From Plasmodium coatneyi (lineage: Eukaryota; Apicomplexa; Aconoidasida; Haemosporida; Plasmodiidae), in contig NC_033563.1 in NCBI RefSeq assembly GCF_001680005.1, positions 1,240,001-1,304,000 of the forward strand: a DNA stretch of 64,000 nt, in the 5' to 3' direction. Positions 12,546 to 23,954 of this stretch are shown piece by piece. The notes under the pieces are model-generated. The model worked only from the letters and a program-made list of their open reading frames with translations. It searched no databases and was not told the origin of the DNA. Position numbers and translations under genes: made by a program. Every line of letters begins with the position of its first letter. Position 1 is the first letter of the stretch.

Positions 12546-13025
12546 CACAACCCATATTGGGATGCTTTTACCCTCCGATGGAACGAAAGGAAGGTCCTCT
12601 CCAGTGCACCACGCCGAATGAGAACAAACAGCCCACGCGGGGAGGTTTCCTTTAATACACCTTTTTACCTAACTGGAATGGGAAAGCTGGTCAAACCGCG
12701 AGAGGGCGACTACCGACGTTATAAAAAGGGCAGCATATACACACTACAGTAAACACTTCGGTAGGTAGGGACAAATTGTTAAAAAAGAGGTGGTGGTGGT
12801 GTCTCTTGATAGATGACAAGAACGGAAAAGGGGTAGTGATGAACATTGTAGGGACGACAATGGGTAATAAAAATGACGAGGAGTAAAACTCCCCTTGCGG
12901 CCAAACAAACCAATTACAGGGGTAGGCACATGTGGAGGAAAAAAAGGCGCGATGCGTATTCAGCGTAATGGCTACTCTGGACCGGCTAAGGAGGGATTAT
13001 ACCAATGGGGCAGCACCGTGTCCGG
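12009..13025. other. convergent intergenic region with T35 tract
   Basis: Both flanking genes end here. The region contains one of the longest homopolymers in the window, T35 at 12511-12545. Short open frames around it are homopolymer artefacts. Nothing else was recognised. Confidence 0.6.
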
Positions 13026-14681
13026 TCATGCGGGCCACTTGACGTGGAACAACTCAAAGTTGGTGTTCATCAGGAAGACATGGTGACTGGTGCTGAAGAA
13101 GTAAATTTTATTAGGAACATCGTGGTCGGCAAAAAATATTTTAAAAAGCTGAGGGTCTTCATACGTCCGCACGCTGTACACCTTGTGCAGCGTCCTGAGG
13201 TCCCAAATTTCGATTAAGTTTCTCGTCTTGAGGTAAAAAAAAATTGCCTTATCGTCCAACTGGTCTTCGTTTTCTCCATGAGCAGTTGAGCTCGTACCAG
13301 TAACCCCTCCTACCCCCTTGGACAAATTAGCGGAAGGACGAGTTGTCAATTTCCTCCTCTGAATAAAACTCATAAACGCTGATCGGTAACTTTTCCACAT
13401 GTGCAAAATGCTCAGCGTGCAAATGTTAAGGAGACATATCCTTCCTAAGTTATCCAATGCCAGTACCAAGTTTTGATTCCACGGGCAGATACAGATGTCT
13501 ATAATTTGTCTCTTCGCGTCGTTAAAGCAGTGCACAATTTGTGTGCTGAGATTATCTGTTACGTTTCCATAAGTATTTGACGTGTTATGTTGTGGGATAA
13601 TGGCATTGGGTTCTGCCATTTGTACTCCAGTGGAGTTAGATGCAGCACTGGGGGAGGGAACTGACAACGCTGTTGAGGCAGAACCCACTGAAGGTGTTAC
13701 CGATTGGGAAGTCGTTCCTCCTGAAGAAGGCGATGCAGCTACTGACGCTGTTACCATCGCACCGGATGGATCATTTTTCTTCGTAAACATGTTTTTCAAA
13801 AAATTATTAATTCTGGAACTGAGCTTTTCTGATGCTCCAAAATTTTCCTTTTTTGTTAGAAGGTCATTATAAGTAGCATTCTGCCGAATGAGAGAAAGTA
13901 TCGAAATGGTGATCGTCTTGGATGTGATTACATAATTCGCATTGGCAATTCTATTACACTGTGGCTGATTGGACGTAATAGCATCCGTGATGTACCTAGC
14001 CAAGTCATCCCTACTGTAAATGCAATATAACTCTTTTTTAAAAACATCAGGAGAGTAATTATTGTTTCTCAAAAAAATATGATTTATTGTCATATTTTTA
14101 TTAACGGTGAAGGAATAATCAAGTGGTAAAACTTTTGAATTACTTTCCAATGCTCTTTTAATTAAATGTAAGTTTGTATTTACCACAGTGTTGTTTTCAT
14201 ACACGAAGAGAATATACTCCTTCTGTCGTTCTACAAAAATCAGTTTTATCTTACTGTCTACGAATTTATTTTGCATGCAGATGATGCCTTCATGATTGTA
14301 CAGGAAAACTTTGCCATTGTTCAGGCCCAAAATAATATGAGGAAAAAAGTTGTTAATAAAAAACAAATTGATCGACTCGATACTTTCCTTCTCACTTAAC
14401 AGAGGATTGAAGAAATTCAAGTAGACAATATTTTTCTTGTTCAAACAGTATACAATAAAGAACAAATAATTTTTGTTGTAAAAATAGAAAAGCATGTTTA
14501 TGAATTCTTCGTCTCCGTTTTTCCTAAAATTGGACATGTCCATTTTTGACTCGAAAATCATCACTCGGCAGTTCTTCGTGTTGATGTCTTCCTTCGTTAT
14601 GCAGTAGTTCCCCTTTACGAAAATCTTGCTCAAAATTTTTATTAAAATTTCGAGCGTGAACACTTCTTCCAGCTTCATCAT
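13026..14681 (-). CDS. RAB3GAP2-like protein (Rab3GAP regulatory subunit N-terminal domain)
   Basis: A single-exon gene of 551 residues starts at an ATG with an in-frame stop shortly upstream. The C-terminal part carries the diagnostic block of the Rab3GAP non-catalytic subunit: NDAKRQ followed by a strand and then LGRICLLN, LSILHMWKSYR and FIQRR (about 385-445), then a strand with LIEIWDLRTL (about 490). In other eukaryotes this beta-propeller-like domain pairs with RAB3GAP1 as a Rab18 exchange factor/Rab3 GAP at ER and lipid-droplet membranes. Animal homologues are more than twice as long, so only the N-terminal domain is present. A Ser/Ala/Thr-rich low-complexity insert (about 315-370) interrupts the propeller. 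Family assignment is fairly strong; the role in the parasite is inference. Confidence 0.85.
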   Translation of the reverse strand: MMKLEEVFTLEILIKILSKIFVKGNYCITKEDINTKNCRVMIFESKMDMSNFRKNGDEEFINMLFYFYNKNYLFFIVYCLNKKNIVYLNFFNPLLSEKESIESINLFFINNFFPHIILGLNNGKVFLYNHEGIICMQNKFVDSKIKLIFVERQKEYILFVYENNTVVNTNLHLIKRALESNSKVLPLDYSFTVNKNMTINHIFLRNNNYSPDVFKKELYCIYSRDDLARYITDAITSNQPQCNRIANANYVITSKTITISILSLIRQNATYNDLLTKKENFGASEKLSSRINNFLKNMFTKKNDPSGAMVTASVAASPSSGGTTSQSVTPSVGSASTALSVPSPSAASNSTGVQMAEPNAIIPQHNTSNTYGNVTDNLSTQIVHCFNDAKRQIIDICICPWNQNLVLALDNLGRICLLNICTLSILHMWKSYRSAFMSFIQRRKLTTRPSANLSKGVGGVTGTSSTAHGENEDQLDDKAIFFYLKTRNLIEIWDLRTLHKVYSVRTYEDPQLFKIFFADHDVPNKIYFFSTSHHVFLMNTNFELFHVKWPA

Positions 14682-16155
14682 TGTGTGTCGAGGGGTGGAA
14701 AGCTGTACACGGTGTACGATCAGCGGTCAGGCGGCGGAATGGCGCTACCTGCAGGGAAACGTGGGGAATTACCACTTTCCGTGAGCCGATCCCCTTAACG
14801 CCACGTCCCCCGATCCATTATTCACCAACTTTCCACCCAAGTGATCAGCATGTGACGTGGTGTACATTGATTGCCCTGGATGGGGCCTTTTTTTTTTCCA
14901 CCCCCTCCTTAACAATGCTTCCTACACCGCTGCACTATATATGGACACTTCGGTGGAGAATCTCCTTCCACTTTGTGCTTCTTGCAAAATGTTCTTCTCC
15001 CCATTTATGTCATTTTGCCGCCTCATCATGGATTGCTGTTCCAGCATGGGAAAGAGTAACGAAAACCGAAGAACAGAGGTAACCACGCTGGCAACACCTC
15101 AACGTGCGCCTCGCCAGCAGGCAAAGTCAAATCAAACCTTCCGCCCGTGGGTGAACGCGCAAAAATTGTGCAGAGAACTCCACAGCGCGTTGGAACTAAA
15201 ACATTTGGAAAAATTCGCTACACTCGCGCTTTTCCGCAGGAATTCCTTTCAGCTTAAATAAATCCGCCGCGCTAATCTTCGTCATGGTTATTTCCCCTTT
15301 TTCCCACTTATAATGTTGCAATTTTTTTTTTTTTTTTTTTTTTTTTCCGCTTCGCCTATTTGCGCGGCGTAATACATGCATGATGCGGAGCTGGCATGAA
15401 TTATTTTTCATGCGTGAAAATTTTGTGCACGTTTAGGCATAATTAAGCAACCTTGCAACCCCAAGGATCAATGTGTTTTCCTTTTTTCCCCCCGTTTGGC
15501 ACATCACAAGCGGGGTGACTTTACAAGGGTTGCCAATTTTCGAGGGGAAACCCTTTAAATGCGCCCACAGGCCCCCAAGGAGGAAAATAACAAAAGGGGG
15601 GTAAACTACATATTTGCGAAAAGAAAAATGGTGTCCACTGGAAAAGGAAAAGATAAAATGTAACACGCTGGGGTGAACTACTTCCATTTCACATTGCGAT
15701 GGGACAAAAGAATTCTTCAATCGGGAGGCCCCTCCCCCCATGGGCAACACACCTGCCTAAGCAAAATAATGCCTCTTCTCTATACCAATTAGCAGAAAGC
15801 GCAATGCTACATGCTTATTTGGCTCATAAGGTTTGAATGGAAACAATGTCTCCTTGCCTGTACGCTGCGCTGATGCCTGTTCGAAAATGTGCAGTGTGTA
15901 GGGGAGACCCCTCTCATCTGGTTCGTTAAATTAGAACCCAGGAGGACCCACGGCACACCGCACAGTGAGCAAAAAATCAGTCCACCATGTATCCCATCGT
16001 GTAGACTCCCAGGTTATTTCCTACGAAAAACATATAACCTCTTTCCACTGCTAACCAAATGAACGTAAAATGGGGTCAAGCCCCAAGTGCGGAACACCTG
16101 CGAGTCTTACTGTGTGCACGCGGTTCCTACGTAAGGCATATAGCTTCAAAGTAGA

Positions 16156-16187
<32 letters not shown>

Positions 16188-16649
16188 GGCATCCAATTGC
16201 GATTGATGAGCCCGAGGAGGGAATTCCCGAATGTCTTTTCCCCTAATTTGGTTTCTTAAGCTTCGTTTCTGTCTCTTGGTTTCTCCATTTTCGCCTCTCC
16301 TACCCTAACTTTGAGCAAAACAAAAAGCGTTGCAGAATAGCTTTCCCCCAGAGGAATATTTAATGACGCACAGATGCAGTAATGTGCCGACTATAGCAAT
16401 GGCTAAGTAGAGGTGTTGAGAGTACCACCCCGGGAAGAGAAGAGAAGCACCCTTCCTCATCCTCCCGTTTTATCATTCGGAGGATCGGCATAACAGGGTG
16501 AACACATAGGACCATGATTATCCCCACTATTACCACCCACAGTATCGCCAATACAGCCAAAACCGTCAATAACAATAACGCTGCTAACGCCGCTATAACA
16601 GATGACGCCTCCCCCCCTTGGATGAAACGCGCAAATGAACTGATCCACC
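14682..16649. other. divergent intergenic region (two promoters), with coding-like scraps
   Basis: This region lies between the RAB3GAP2-like gene (-) and the small secreted protein gene (+). It has A/T runs at 15319-15346 and 16158-16182. On the - strand two short coding-like stretches occur, one starting at 15285 (MTKISAADLFKLKG...) and one of about 41 codons around 14935-15055. I could not join them with a frame-keeping intron, so no gene is called. Confidence 0.45.
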
Positions 16650-17333
16650 ATGGCGATCGAGAAGATCACCCCGATGAGGGATTCAAAAAAAAAAAAAAAA
16701 AAAATCAGAAAAAACGCCTATCTTTTTTTCTTGTTCTTGTTCCTAAGCGGGCTAGTCTGTCTGGGCCCTCCTACTTTCTTCACTTCTGCAAAAGGTATCA
16801 ACACAGACGATACAAATGGGGTTAACCCCCCAAAGGATGACAAGAATTTAGGTCAAGATAACCAGAAGAATAAAAAGGGGGAAGACGAATCGGACCAGTT
16901 TAAGAGCAACAATCATACAAACAAAAGTGAAAATACAGGAAGAGACTTCCTTGACTTATTTAATAAAAACAAAAATGATGGAAATGACTACACATTAAAT
17001 TTCATAGATGGTGCTTCCCTTCTAAACCCTACAGACATAATTAAAAATGGCACCTTCATATTTGACGCTGTCAATTATTTATTTAAAAAGTTGAAAGAGG
17101 GACCCGCAAATGCAGGGAGCCCAGATGCGCATGCCTTACGACCTGGAAAGGATGCCGTCAGTGCGAATGAAATTAAAAGGATAATCCTTATCAAGTTGCT
17201 GAAGTGCGTGGCGGTGTTAATTCTGCTCTACGTGGTTATTCGCTTGACCTTCACCTTTATCAAAAAACTTATAAATTTGATCATCCGGTTCATTTTCAAA
17301 ATTATAAAGCTTTGTTGCTGTGGGGGGGGCTGA
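16650..17333 (+). CDS. small secreted/membrane protein with Cys-rich tail, unknown function
   Basis: A single-exon gene of 227 residues. A recessed signal sequence follows a poly-lysine N-terminus: the hydrophobic run YLFFLFLFLSGLVCLG sits at about 24-40. The middle is Asn/Asp/Lys-rich and probably disordered. The C-terminus is a long hydrophobic, weakly basic segment (about 178-222) that could span or line a membrane, ending IIKLCCCGGG; the triple Cys is a plausible palmitoylation site. No clear PEXEL motif was seen. A20 (16685-16704) lies inside the coding sequence and is in frame here. The family is not recognised. A parasitophorous-vacuole or secretory-organelle membrane protein would fit, but this is inference. 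Confidence 0.75.
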   Translation: MAIEKITPMRDSKKKKKKIRKNAYLFFLFLFLSGLVCLGPPTFFTSAKGINTDDTNGVNPPKDDKNLGQDNQKNKKGEDESDQFKSNNHTNKSENTGRDFLDLFNKNKNDGNDYTLNFIDGASLLNPTDIIKNGTFIFDAVNYLFKKLKEGPANAGSPDAHALRPGKDAVSANEIKRIILIKLLKCVAVLILLYVVIRLTFTFIKKLINLIIRFIFKIIKLCCCGGG

Positions 17334-17851
17334 GCGGCATGTGTAAGCGTCCGAATGCACACCTCTGTGCGTTTCCCAATTCGCGTTTTATACGGCTCCT
17401 TTCCGTTGCACCACATACATGGAGAAACCTTGCTCACACGCTTGGGGGATACTCCGTGAGTGACCCTCTTTTGTTTTCCCCAACCCACGTTACACTGCCA
17501 ACGTTTGCATTGCTCACTTTTGCTTTGCCCGACTCCCCTTCGCTGGGCACATTTCCCCTTTGTTTTTTTTTTTAATTTAAAAAAATTATACTAAAGTGCA
17601 AATTTTTACATGAACTTGCAAAGCAGCTGTCTTCACAACTACGACGCGGTTACTTTTAAAAAACTAAAAAATGGAGAACGACGTACGTGCCAATGGACGG
17701 AAAAAAGAAAAAAAAACGCACAAGTCAAACATACAACAATGTTACATTAAATCTTATATTTTGTATAAATGAGAGAGGGAGAAAACTGGGAAATCCTCAG
17801 CCCGGCATTTTGGCTAGCCATACGAGGGGGAAGTACACAAAATATGAACAG

Positions 17852-17883
<32 letters not shown>

Positions 17884-18018
17884 CATGTTCAGGTGAAACA
17901 TATTCTTTTTTTCTTCTTCAACGCGTCGAATCTGTTAAGTGGTTTGGAGTCTTCTACACAAAGCTGCTTCATCGAGGGGGATTATTTCCCCTTCTTGTGA
18001 GAAGCGCTTTTTCCCACG
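17334..18018. other. convergent intergenic region
   Basis: This region between two convergent genes contains an A run at about 17852-17876. No gene-like feature was seen. Confidence 0.6.
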
Positions 18019-19488
18019 TCACACCTTGTTCAACACGAGCCTCACCTCGATTTCCTTGTTTTTCTTAATCCGACCCAGTAAAGAAAATCGATCCTTTTTG
18101 TAAAAGAACTTCTCACTTTCCACATTACACTTGTCGTACATAAGTCTCTTCATCGATTCGTCCGAACAGAAGGAGTTCCCATTTGAGTGCTGACTGTGGG
18201 TATTTAATATGGTCGTGTGTTGGGTGCGATCTCGGGTGGATCCTGCCCCTTGTGTGCGTACCTCTTTCGAGTTCACAGGGGAATTGTACGTGGAGGAACT
18301 TTTAAGAACCTTCGCACTGGGAGGGGACATTTTCGCGTTCGTTTTACTCGGCTTCAATTCATATGCATCTTCCCTTTTTTCGTTGTGTAGGACTATTCTG
18401 TTTGAGGTGTGGTTTGCGCTTGTTGTCAATTTTCTACTCGCTTGATTGCTTCCACTGAGGGTACTTTTTCGGGTCGTTCTCCCTGAGTCGTTCACCCCGC
18501 CGCTCGCATTCTTCAGATTGTGGTAGGATCCGTTGACGAGAATTTCGTACTTGCTCGGAGCGCGCCCGCTTACGCTGCGAACTCCGTGAACGTTGCTCAC
18601 ACGGTTAATACCGCCCGTACCTCCAACACCAATGCTGCCATTTTTTATCCCCTCGATGATGATCTTTTTCCACAAATTGTAAGACAAATCCTTCTTCTTA
18701 CCCTTCGGGTGATTTCTTGTGCTGCTTGTCCTGTGCTGGCCCGCAGGCGGTGATCCGCAGTAGTAACGCAAACAAGAATCCACCTGCCTGTCCTTGTTCA
18801 CTGGTCTGCACACATAGCTGTTGGGCCCCTTCTTCACAAAACTCACGTTGTAACCATTTCCACACTTGCGGCTGTTTCCGTTTCTACTCTCCGATAGGAA
18901 GTAAGCAGCGTGTGTCTTGAGGTACGTACGAATGATGTCCTCCTTGATTTTGTTTGACGGGTCGTCCATGACGGAAGGAAAGGCTTCCCTATACCTGGGG
19001 ATATTATTTAATATAATATACCTCTCCCTGTTGAATTTTGCATTATTACTAACACTTTTTCTTTGGAACAATTTTCTTCTCGTGAGATGATCGTATTGCT
19101 TCATTTTGTTACGTAAACAGTGGGCCTTCTTCCACCTCTTCTTCTCCTCCTCATTGTTGATGCTCTTGGGCAGCTTCACATATTCGCCTATCTTTAGAAC
19201 ACTGTCTAGGTAGTCTCGGCACTTCAGTTCGAACTGGTCAACATTGTTTACGGAGTGGTCTCTCCTCTGGCTTCCACCGCTAGTCGCTGCGCCAACTGCC
19301 GCACTGACGATGGCACTCCCCCTGTTACTGCTCTTCTTCCTCGTGCTGACATTCAACACATTCGAAAGGGACTCCCCATTGCCACCCCCATGCTGATTAA
19401 GCTTCTTACCCTTCGACACGAATTTTATGGCTCCGTTTACGCTTCTGCTTAGGGCAGTTCCTCGGGTGCTGCTTTTCTTGTCCTGCAT
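18019..19488 (-). CDS. conserved basic protein of unknown function
   Basis: A single-exon gene of 489 residues starting at the ATG at 19488 (MQDKKSSTRG). The frame stays open about 30 codons further upstream but has no ATG there. The protein is strongly basic, Ser/Asn/Gly/Arg-rich and mostly disordered. The most ordered-looking part is around residues 90-215: helical, Lys/Arg-rich, with RKLFQRKSVSNNAKFNRERY and an aromatic segment. A Cys-containing patch (about 215-250) follows. No catalytic motif, signal peptide or membrane segment was seen. I do not recognise the family. Enolase lies upstream on the same strand. Confidence 0.75.
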   Translation of the reverse strand: MQDKKSSTRGTALSRSVNGAIKFVSKGKKLNQHGGGNGESLSNVLNVSTRKKSSNRGSAIVSAAVGAATSGGSQRRDHSVNNVDQFELKCRDYLDSVLKIGEYVKLPKSINNEEEKKRWKKAHCLRNKMKQYDHLTRRKLFQRKSVSNNAKFNRERYIILNNIPRYREAFPSVMDDPSNKIKEDIIRTYLKTHAAYFLSESRNGNSRKCGNGYNVSFVKKGPNSYVCRPVNKDRQVDSCLRYYCGSPPAGQHRTSSTRNHPKGKKKDLSYNLWKKIIIEGIKNGSIGVGGTGGINRVSNVHGVRSVSGRAPSKYEILVNGSYHNLKNASGGVNDSGRTTRKSTLSGSNQASRKLTTSANHTSNRIVLHNEKREDAYELKPSKTNAKMSPPSAKVLKSSSTYNSPVNSKEVRTQGAGSTRDRTQHTTILNTHSQHSNGNSFCSDESMKRLMYDKCNVESEKFFYKKDRFSLLGRIKKNKEIEVRLVLNKV

Positions 19489-22031
19489 GCTTGTCTCCGT
19501 CGTTGTAGTGCACCACTTCCTTTTGTCAACTTCGTTGGGGAGTACACACAGGCGCAAAAATGTGTGTGCATGTGCAAACACGCCCGCACGTCGTGCTACA
19601 TCAACGGTGTGCTGCTCCTATGGGGACCTTCGCAAAGTCGTCCAATAGGACCATGTGTGTGTATATATAGGCGACTCCCAACTGCCAAGTGGAAAATAAG
19701 AAAAGAGGTCCACTAAAATGTGCCACTTGTACTTTATTCTTCTTTTTGGTGGGGGAACCTCTAATTTGTTACTGTGATGTGCACATGGTGATTTATTATT
19801 TTTTTTTTTTTTTCATACTATCACATGTAATGGCGTGTACTATGGGTCAGCCTTTTCTTTGATCCTTTATCTTCTTCCCGTTGGTGTGTGTGTACGGATA
19901 AGAGGCCACTTCCCCCTTTGGCAAAACACGTTTTGGAAGCAGCGATGGGTCCAGTTACAAGCTGATTAATGTGCATTCTCCTTTGCCACATCAACAAATT
20001 TTGGGGGGGCTCAGAAAAGGCGGGAGTTTCAAATGGGACCCCCCCCAAAAAAAAAAAACGCAACGGGGAGGGACGTAAGGAGAAGCGAATACTTTGGTGT
20101 ACCCAAATGGGAACAAACGTGACACCGGGAAGGGGAAACACAAAAACTATATTGAATTTAACAAATTTCCTGTTATGTAAAAAGCAGACTGTTGTTGTCC
20201 TGCGCAGGAGTACAGTGAAGTAAAAAAAAAAAAAAAAAAACTCCAAACAGTAAAAGCGAAAATGACAAAGTTCAAACTTGTGGAAACACAAAATGGTTAA
20301 AAGGATGGAAAAAAAAAAAAACATGTTCCACCGAAATAGACGAACTCAACTTTTACAATTTTTTTTTTTTTTTTCTTTTTACTGACACAAGTACACAACC
20401 ACAGATTCGTTATCACGTTCCATTCTTCAGTGTGTAACGCATCACGTTGGAGGGAAGCGTCAAAACAAAGGAAAAAAAAGAAAAGGAAAAGTGAAGAGCA
20501 AAGGTCACATCGAATTGCTCGACTTTCAGAGTTTAATGATCATCACATGCGCAGGTGTGGATGTGTAGGTGAGTGTGCACGTGGAGTTGCCCTTTTTTTT
20601 TAAAAAATGAATATCCGAAGGAAAAAGCGGGAGGGGAGAAGAAGAAAAGTCATGCAAGAAGAATTTCCAAAGGGTCAGGTTTCTCGCTCGTTCGCTCATG
20701 CGACATTTCTGTAAAACCTTTTTTTTTTTTTTTTTTTTTTTTCCCCGTTGTTCCAACAGCTGTTCATTTTGTGCTGACTCAGCTGCGGCAATTTCTTTTG
20801 ATCACTACGGGGGGCAGATTTAGTGGTTACGTTTGATTGGGTTGCCTTCCTCCACCGCACTTCGCTTTTATTCGTTCTGTTCGCTTTGTTTTTTCCCCGT
20901 CCGCATAGGTTGGATTCCCTTTTTTTTTTTCCTTTCTTCCCAGTGTCCCTGAGGGTGTACACAGGTGGTGACGCGGAGCTCTCCCACGCGGCTTAATTCA
21001 CCATGCAGCAGCGAAGTAACAGCAAAATAGCAGCAAGTTATTTACAAATAAGTCGCGAACTTTTTAAAAGCTGCAAAACGAATGTTGCATAAACTGGATC
21101 TGTTTTTTTTTCAGAACCGGGACATTCGCATGCTTCCTTTTTCATACGCTGCCTCGCGTCTACAGGCAGGGGTACTTTGTTCCACCTTTGGCAAAATTCA
21201 TTTTGGCGTAATTACGGATCAATCGGTGAGTGGGCGGTGGCAATTACTGCCCGTTTTGTCTTTTTTGCGGATGCTAGCAATTGCGTAAACATTTTTTTAA
21301 CGTCACGCGGGAGTGTCCTTTACGCAGTGGAGGCTGTTCCATTATTTTAGTATCACCCTGAAGCTGCGTCTTTTTGCCGCACACATGATCCGCTTATCTT
21401 TGTTACTACCGGAGCCACCTCCACAGGGACCTAAACGGGGATTGACAAAACAGGTCTCCCTCCCCTTCGTGCCACCTGTTCCTTTTGCGGCGTCCCGGCA
21501 ATGTGCCAAACCGGCCAATCGGTCTATGTTTCGAAGCCGCAGTTTTACAAGTTCGTGTATACGGTTTGGTTAAACTGAACGATGCATGGATAGAGAAAAT
21601 GGAAACTCACGTGCACGGGGGCCCTGTTTCGTTCTCAGGCGCGTGAAGGTATCTAAGCCGATAAAAACGCGCATAAAAAGATTATTGCATTGGATGAATA
21701 AAAAATGTAGATGCTGATGTAGGAACACTTGTACACGCGCACGGCGGAAACAATTCGGGATACCGCTCTGTGCGAAACGGGAGAGTGAGAAGAGAAAGAA
21801 GCATGGTGGCTTGGTTGGCAGAACCTGGAATGAACCACCACCCCCGAAGGTTGACGCTACCGTGCTCGTAATAGTAACATGCACGGGGGAAAGTCGTTCC
21901 TCCAGTTTAGCAGTTCCCAAGGACTTCATTCTTCTGCACCACCTCCCTTCGCTCAATACGTACTAGTGGGAGAAACAAGTGCAACAGGAACACAGCAGAT
22001 GGGGATCCCCCATACCCGGTACGGACCTCGC
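19489..22031. other. intergenic region 3' of enolase
   Basis: This 2.5-kb region holds the 3' UTR of enolase and the promoter of the basic-protein gene, both on the - strand. It contains many A/T tracts (for example 20222-20239 and 20720-20742). Open frames are short and homopolymer-driven; none has a family motif. Confidence 0.55.
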
Positions 22032-23954
22032 TCAATTTAATTGGTGCCTAAACTTCTCTCCGGCGAAAAGAGCATTGCTTCCAAGGGACTCTTCAATCCT
22101 TAACAACTGGTTATACTTTGCATTCCTCTCACTTCTACATGGAGCACCCGTTTTGATTTGTCCAGTTCGGAGAGCAACAACCAAATCAGCAATAAAAACG
22201 TCTTCTGTTTCTCCAGATCTGTGTGAAACCATAACACCCCAGTCATTCTTCTGCGATAGTAAGCAAGCCTCAATAGCTTCCGTGATGGAACCTATTTGGT
22301 TCACCTTCAGCAGTAGAGCATTGCAGGCTTTCTTCTCCAAAGCTTTGCTAATTCTTGTAGGGTTAGTAACTAGTAAGTCATCTCCCACAATTTGTACGTC
22401 CTTACCAATGGATGCTGTCAGCTTGGCATAATTTTCCCAATCGTCTTGATCAAATGGATCTTCTATAGAAATAATTGGATACTTCTTCACCATATCGATG
22501 TAAAGGTTAACCAATTCAGCTCCAGTTTTGACCATAGACTTATCATTGTTTGGCGTTTTAAAGTCTAAGTCGTAAGTCTTCGTATCAGCTTGGTAAAATT
22601 CCGACGCAGCAACATCCATGGCGATTTTCACCTTTCCTTCATAGCCAGCAGATTTAATAGCACTTACTAAAAGATCCAAGGCTTCATTCGCATTTAATAT
22701 GTTGGGAGCAAATCCTCCTTCATCTCCTACATTCGTTGCATCAATGCCATACTTCTTCTTAATCTCCGACTTGAGTGTATGGTACACTTCCGCTCCGTAT
22801 CTTAATGCCTCTTTAAAATTTGGTGCACCAACTGGGACTATCATAAATTCTTGGAAAGCCAATTTGTTACCTGCGTGGGATCCTCCATTTATTACATTCA
22901 AACAGGGGACAGGTAAAACCATCTGGTCATTTTTCTTTCCTGCTAACTGGGCTAAATATTTGTACAGAGACACCTTATTCGCAGCAGCTCCAGCTCTACA
23001 TACAGCCATCGAAATTGCTAAAATTGCATTTGCTCCTAATTTACTTTTGGACCATCCCCATTCGTTCTTGCTTCCATCTAATTTTTCCACCATCAAGTTG
23101 TCAATCTTTTTCTGTTCTCTGCAATCCATGCCAATCAACTTTGGTGCTATGTGCTCATTAATATTGTTGATTGCCTTCTGTACACCTTTTCCTAGATACC
23201 TTCCCTTGTCATTGTCTCTTAATTCCAACGCTTCGTATATTCCTGTGGATGCTCCTGATGGCACTGCGGCTCGGAAGATACCGATGTTCGTTTCGAGGTC
23301 CACTTCGACGGTTGGGTTTCCTCGGGAGTCTGCACGGGGGGGGGAACGGCAAAATGAACAGTGAAATAAACAGTAAAGTGAGAAGGAAAAAACATAGCGG
23401 TGGCATCTACTAGGCGAACTACACGGTGTACACTGTACACTTTTCTCCGCTCTGTTAACGTTGCTCCTCTTTAGCCTCGGGGCTATGGGAAGAACACTTT
23501 ATAGGAATGCTCAACTAGATGCTATGCCCTTGCGTTGGAGTCATTCAGGGGAGATAATCCCTCTGGGTTGCGCATCCAATAGAATAGCTGCCCTGTTCGC
23601 CCACACCACCCAGGTACTCTCCCACGGGTAAAGGCGCTCAAAGGATGGCTACTCTATTCGATACGCTCCCCAGAGGGGCGATCCCATGAATGACCCTCTA
23701 CAATGCACACAAATGAATAGCGCCAATCAAACCACGTGACATACGTGCAGTCACAAAGAAGGTAGAGAAGCACACACGTATAAAAGTGCTACATCTGCCA
23801 CTGCTTCACTTCGTAAACGTGAGCCTGAGTATGCTCAAAAGTTCTATCCCGTGCAGCTATATGCCAATTCGGGCATAATCACGCGCAGTGCTACATCGCT
23901 AAAGTGCTTACCCAAAATTTCACGGGCAGAAATACGAGTAATTACGTGGGCCAT
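22032..23954 (-). CDS. ENO: enolase (phosphopyruvate hydratase)
   Basis: Two exons: 23954-23912 (MAHVITRISAREIL plus one base) and 23329-22032. The 582-bp intron splits the Asp codon of the DSRGNPTVEVD motif. The spliced product is 446 residues, the usual length for Plasmodium enolase. Visible signatures are SGASTGIYEALELRD, the Plasmodium-specific EWGWS insert at 104-108, SIEDPFDQDDW, GDDLLVTNP, LLLKVNQIGS and the catalytic-loop VSHRSGETED. The enzyme converts 2-phosphoglycerate to phosphoenolpyruvate in glycolysis; in malaria parasites it is also reported at the nucleus and surface. A long first intron after a very short exon is consistent with strong promoter-proximal expression, though this is inference. 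Its upstream side faces the SICAvar island. Confidence 0.97.

Noticed and set aside
14935..15285. Coding-like scraps on the - strand (MTKISAADLFKLKG and a 41-codon frame)
   Set aside because: No GT/AG pair joins them in phase, and neither shows a known motif. They could be relics or chance.
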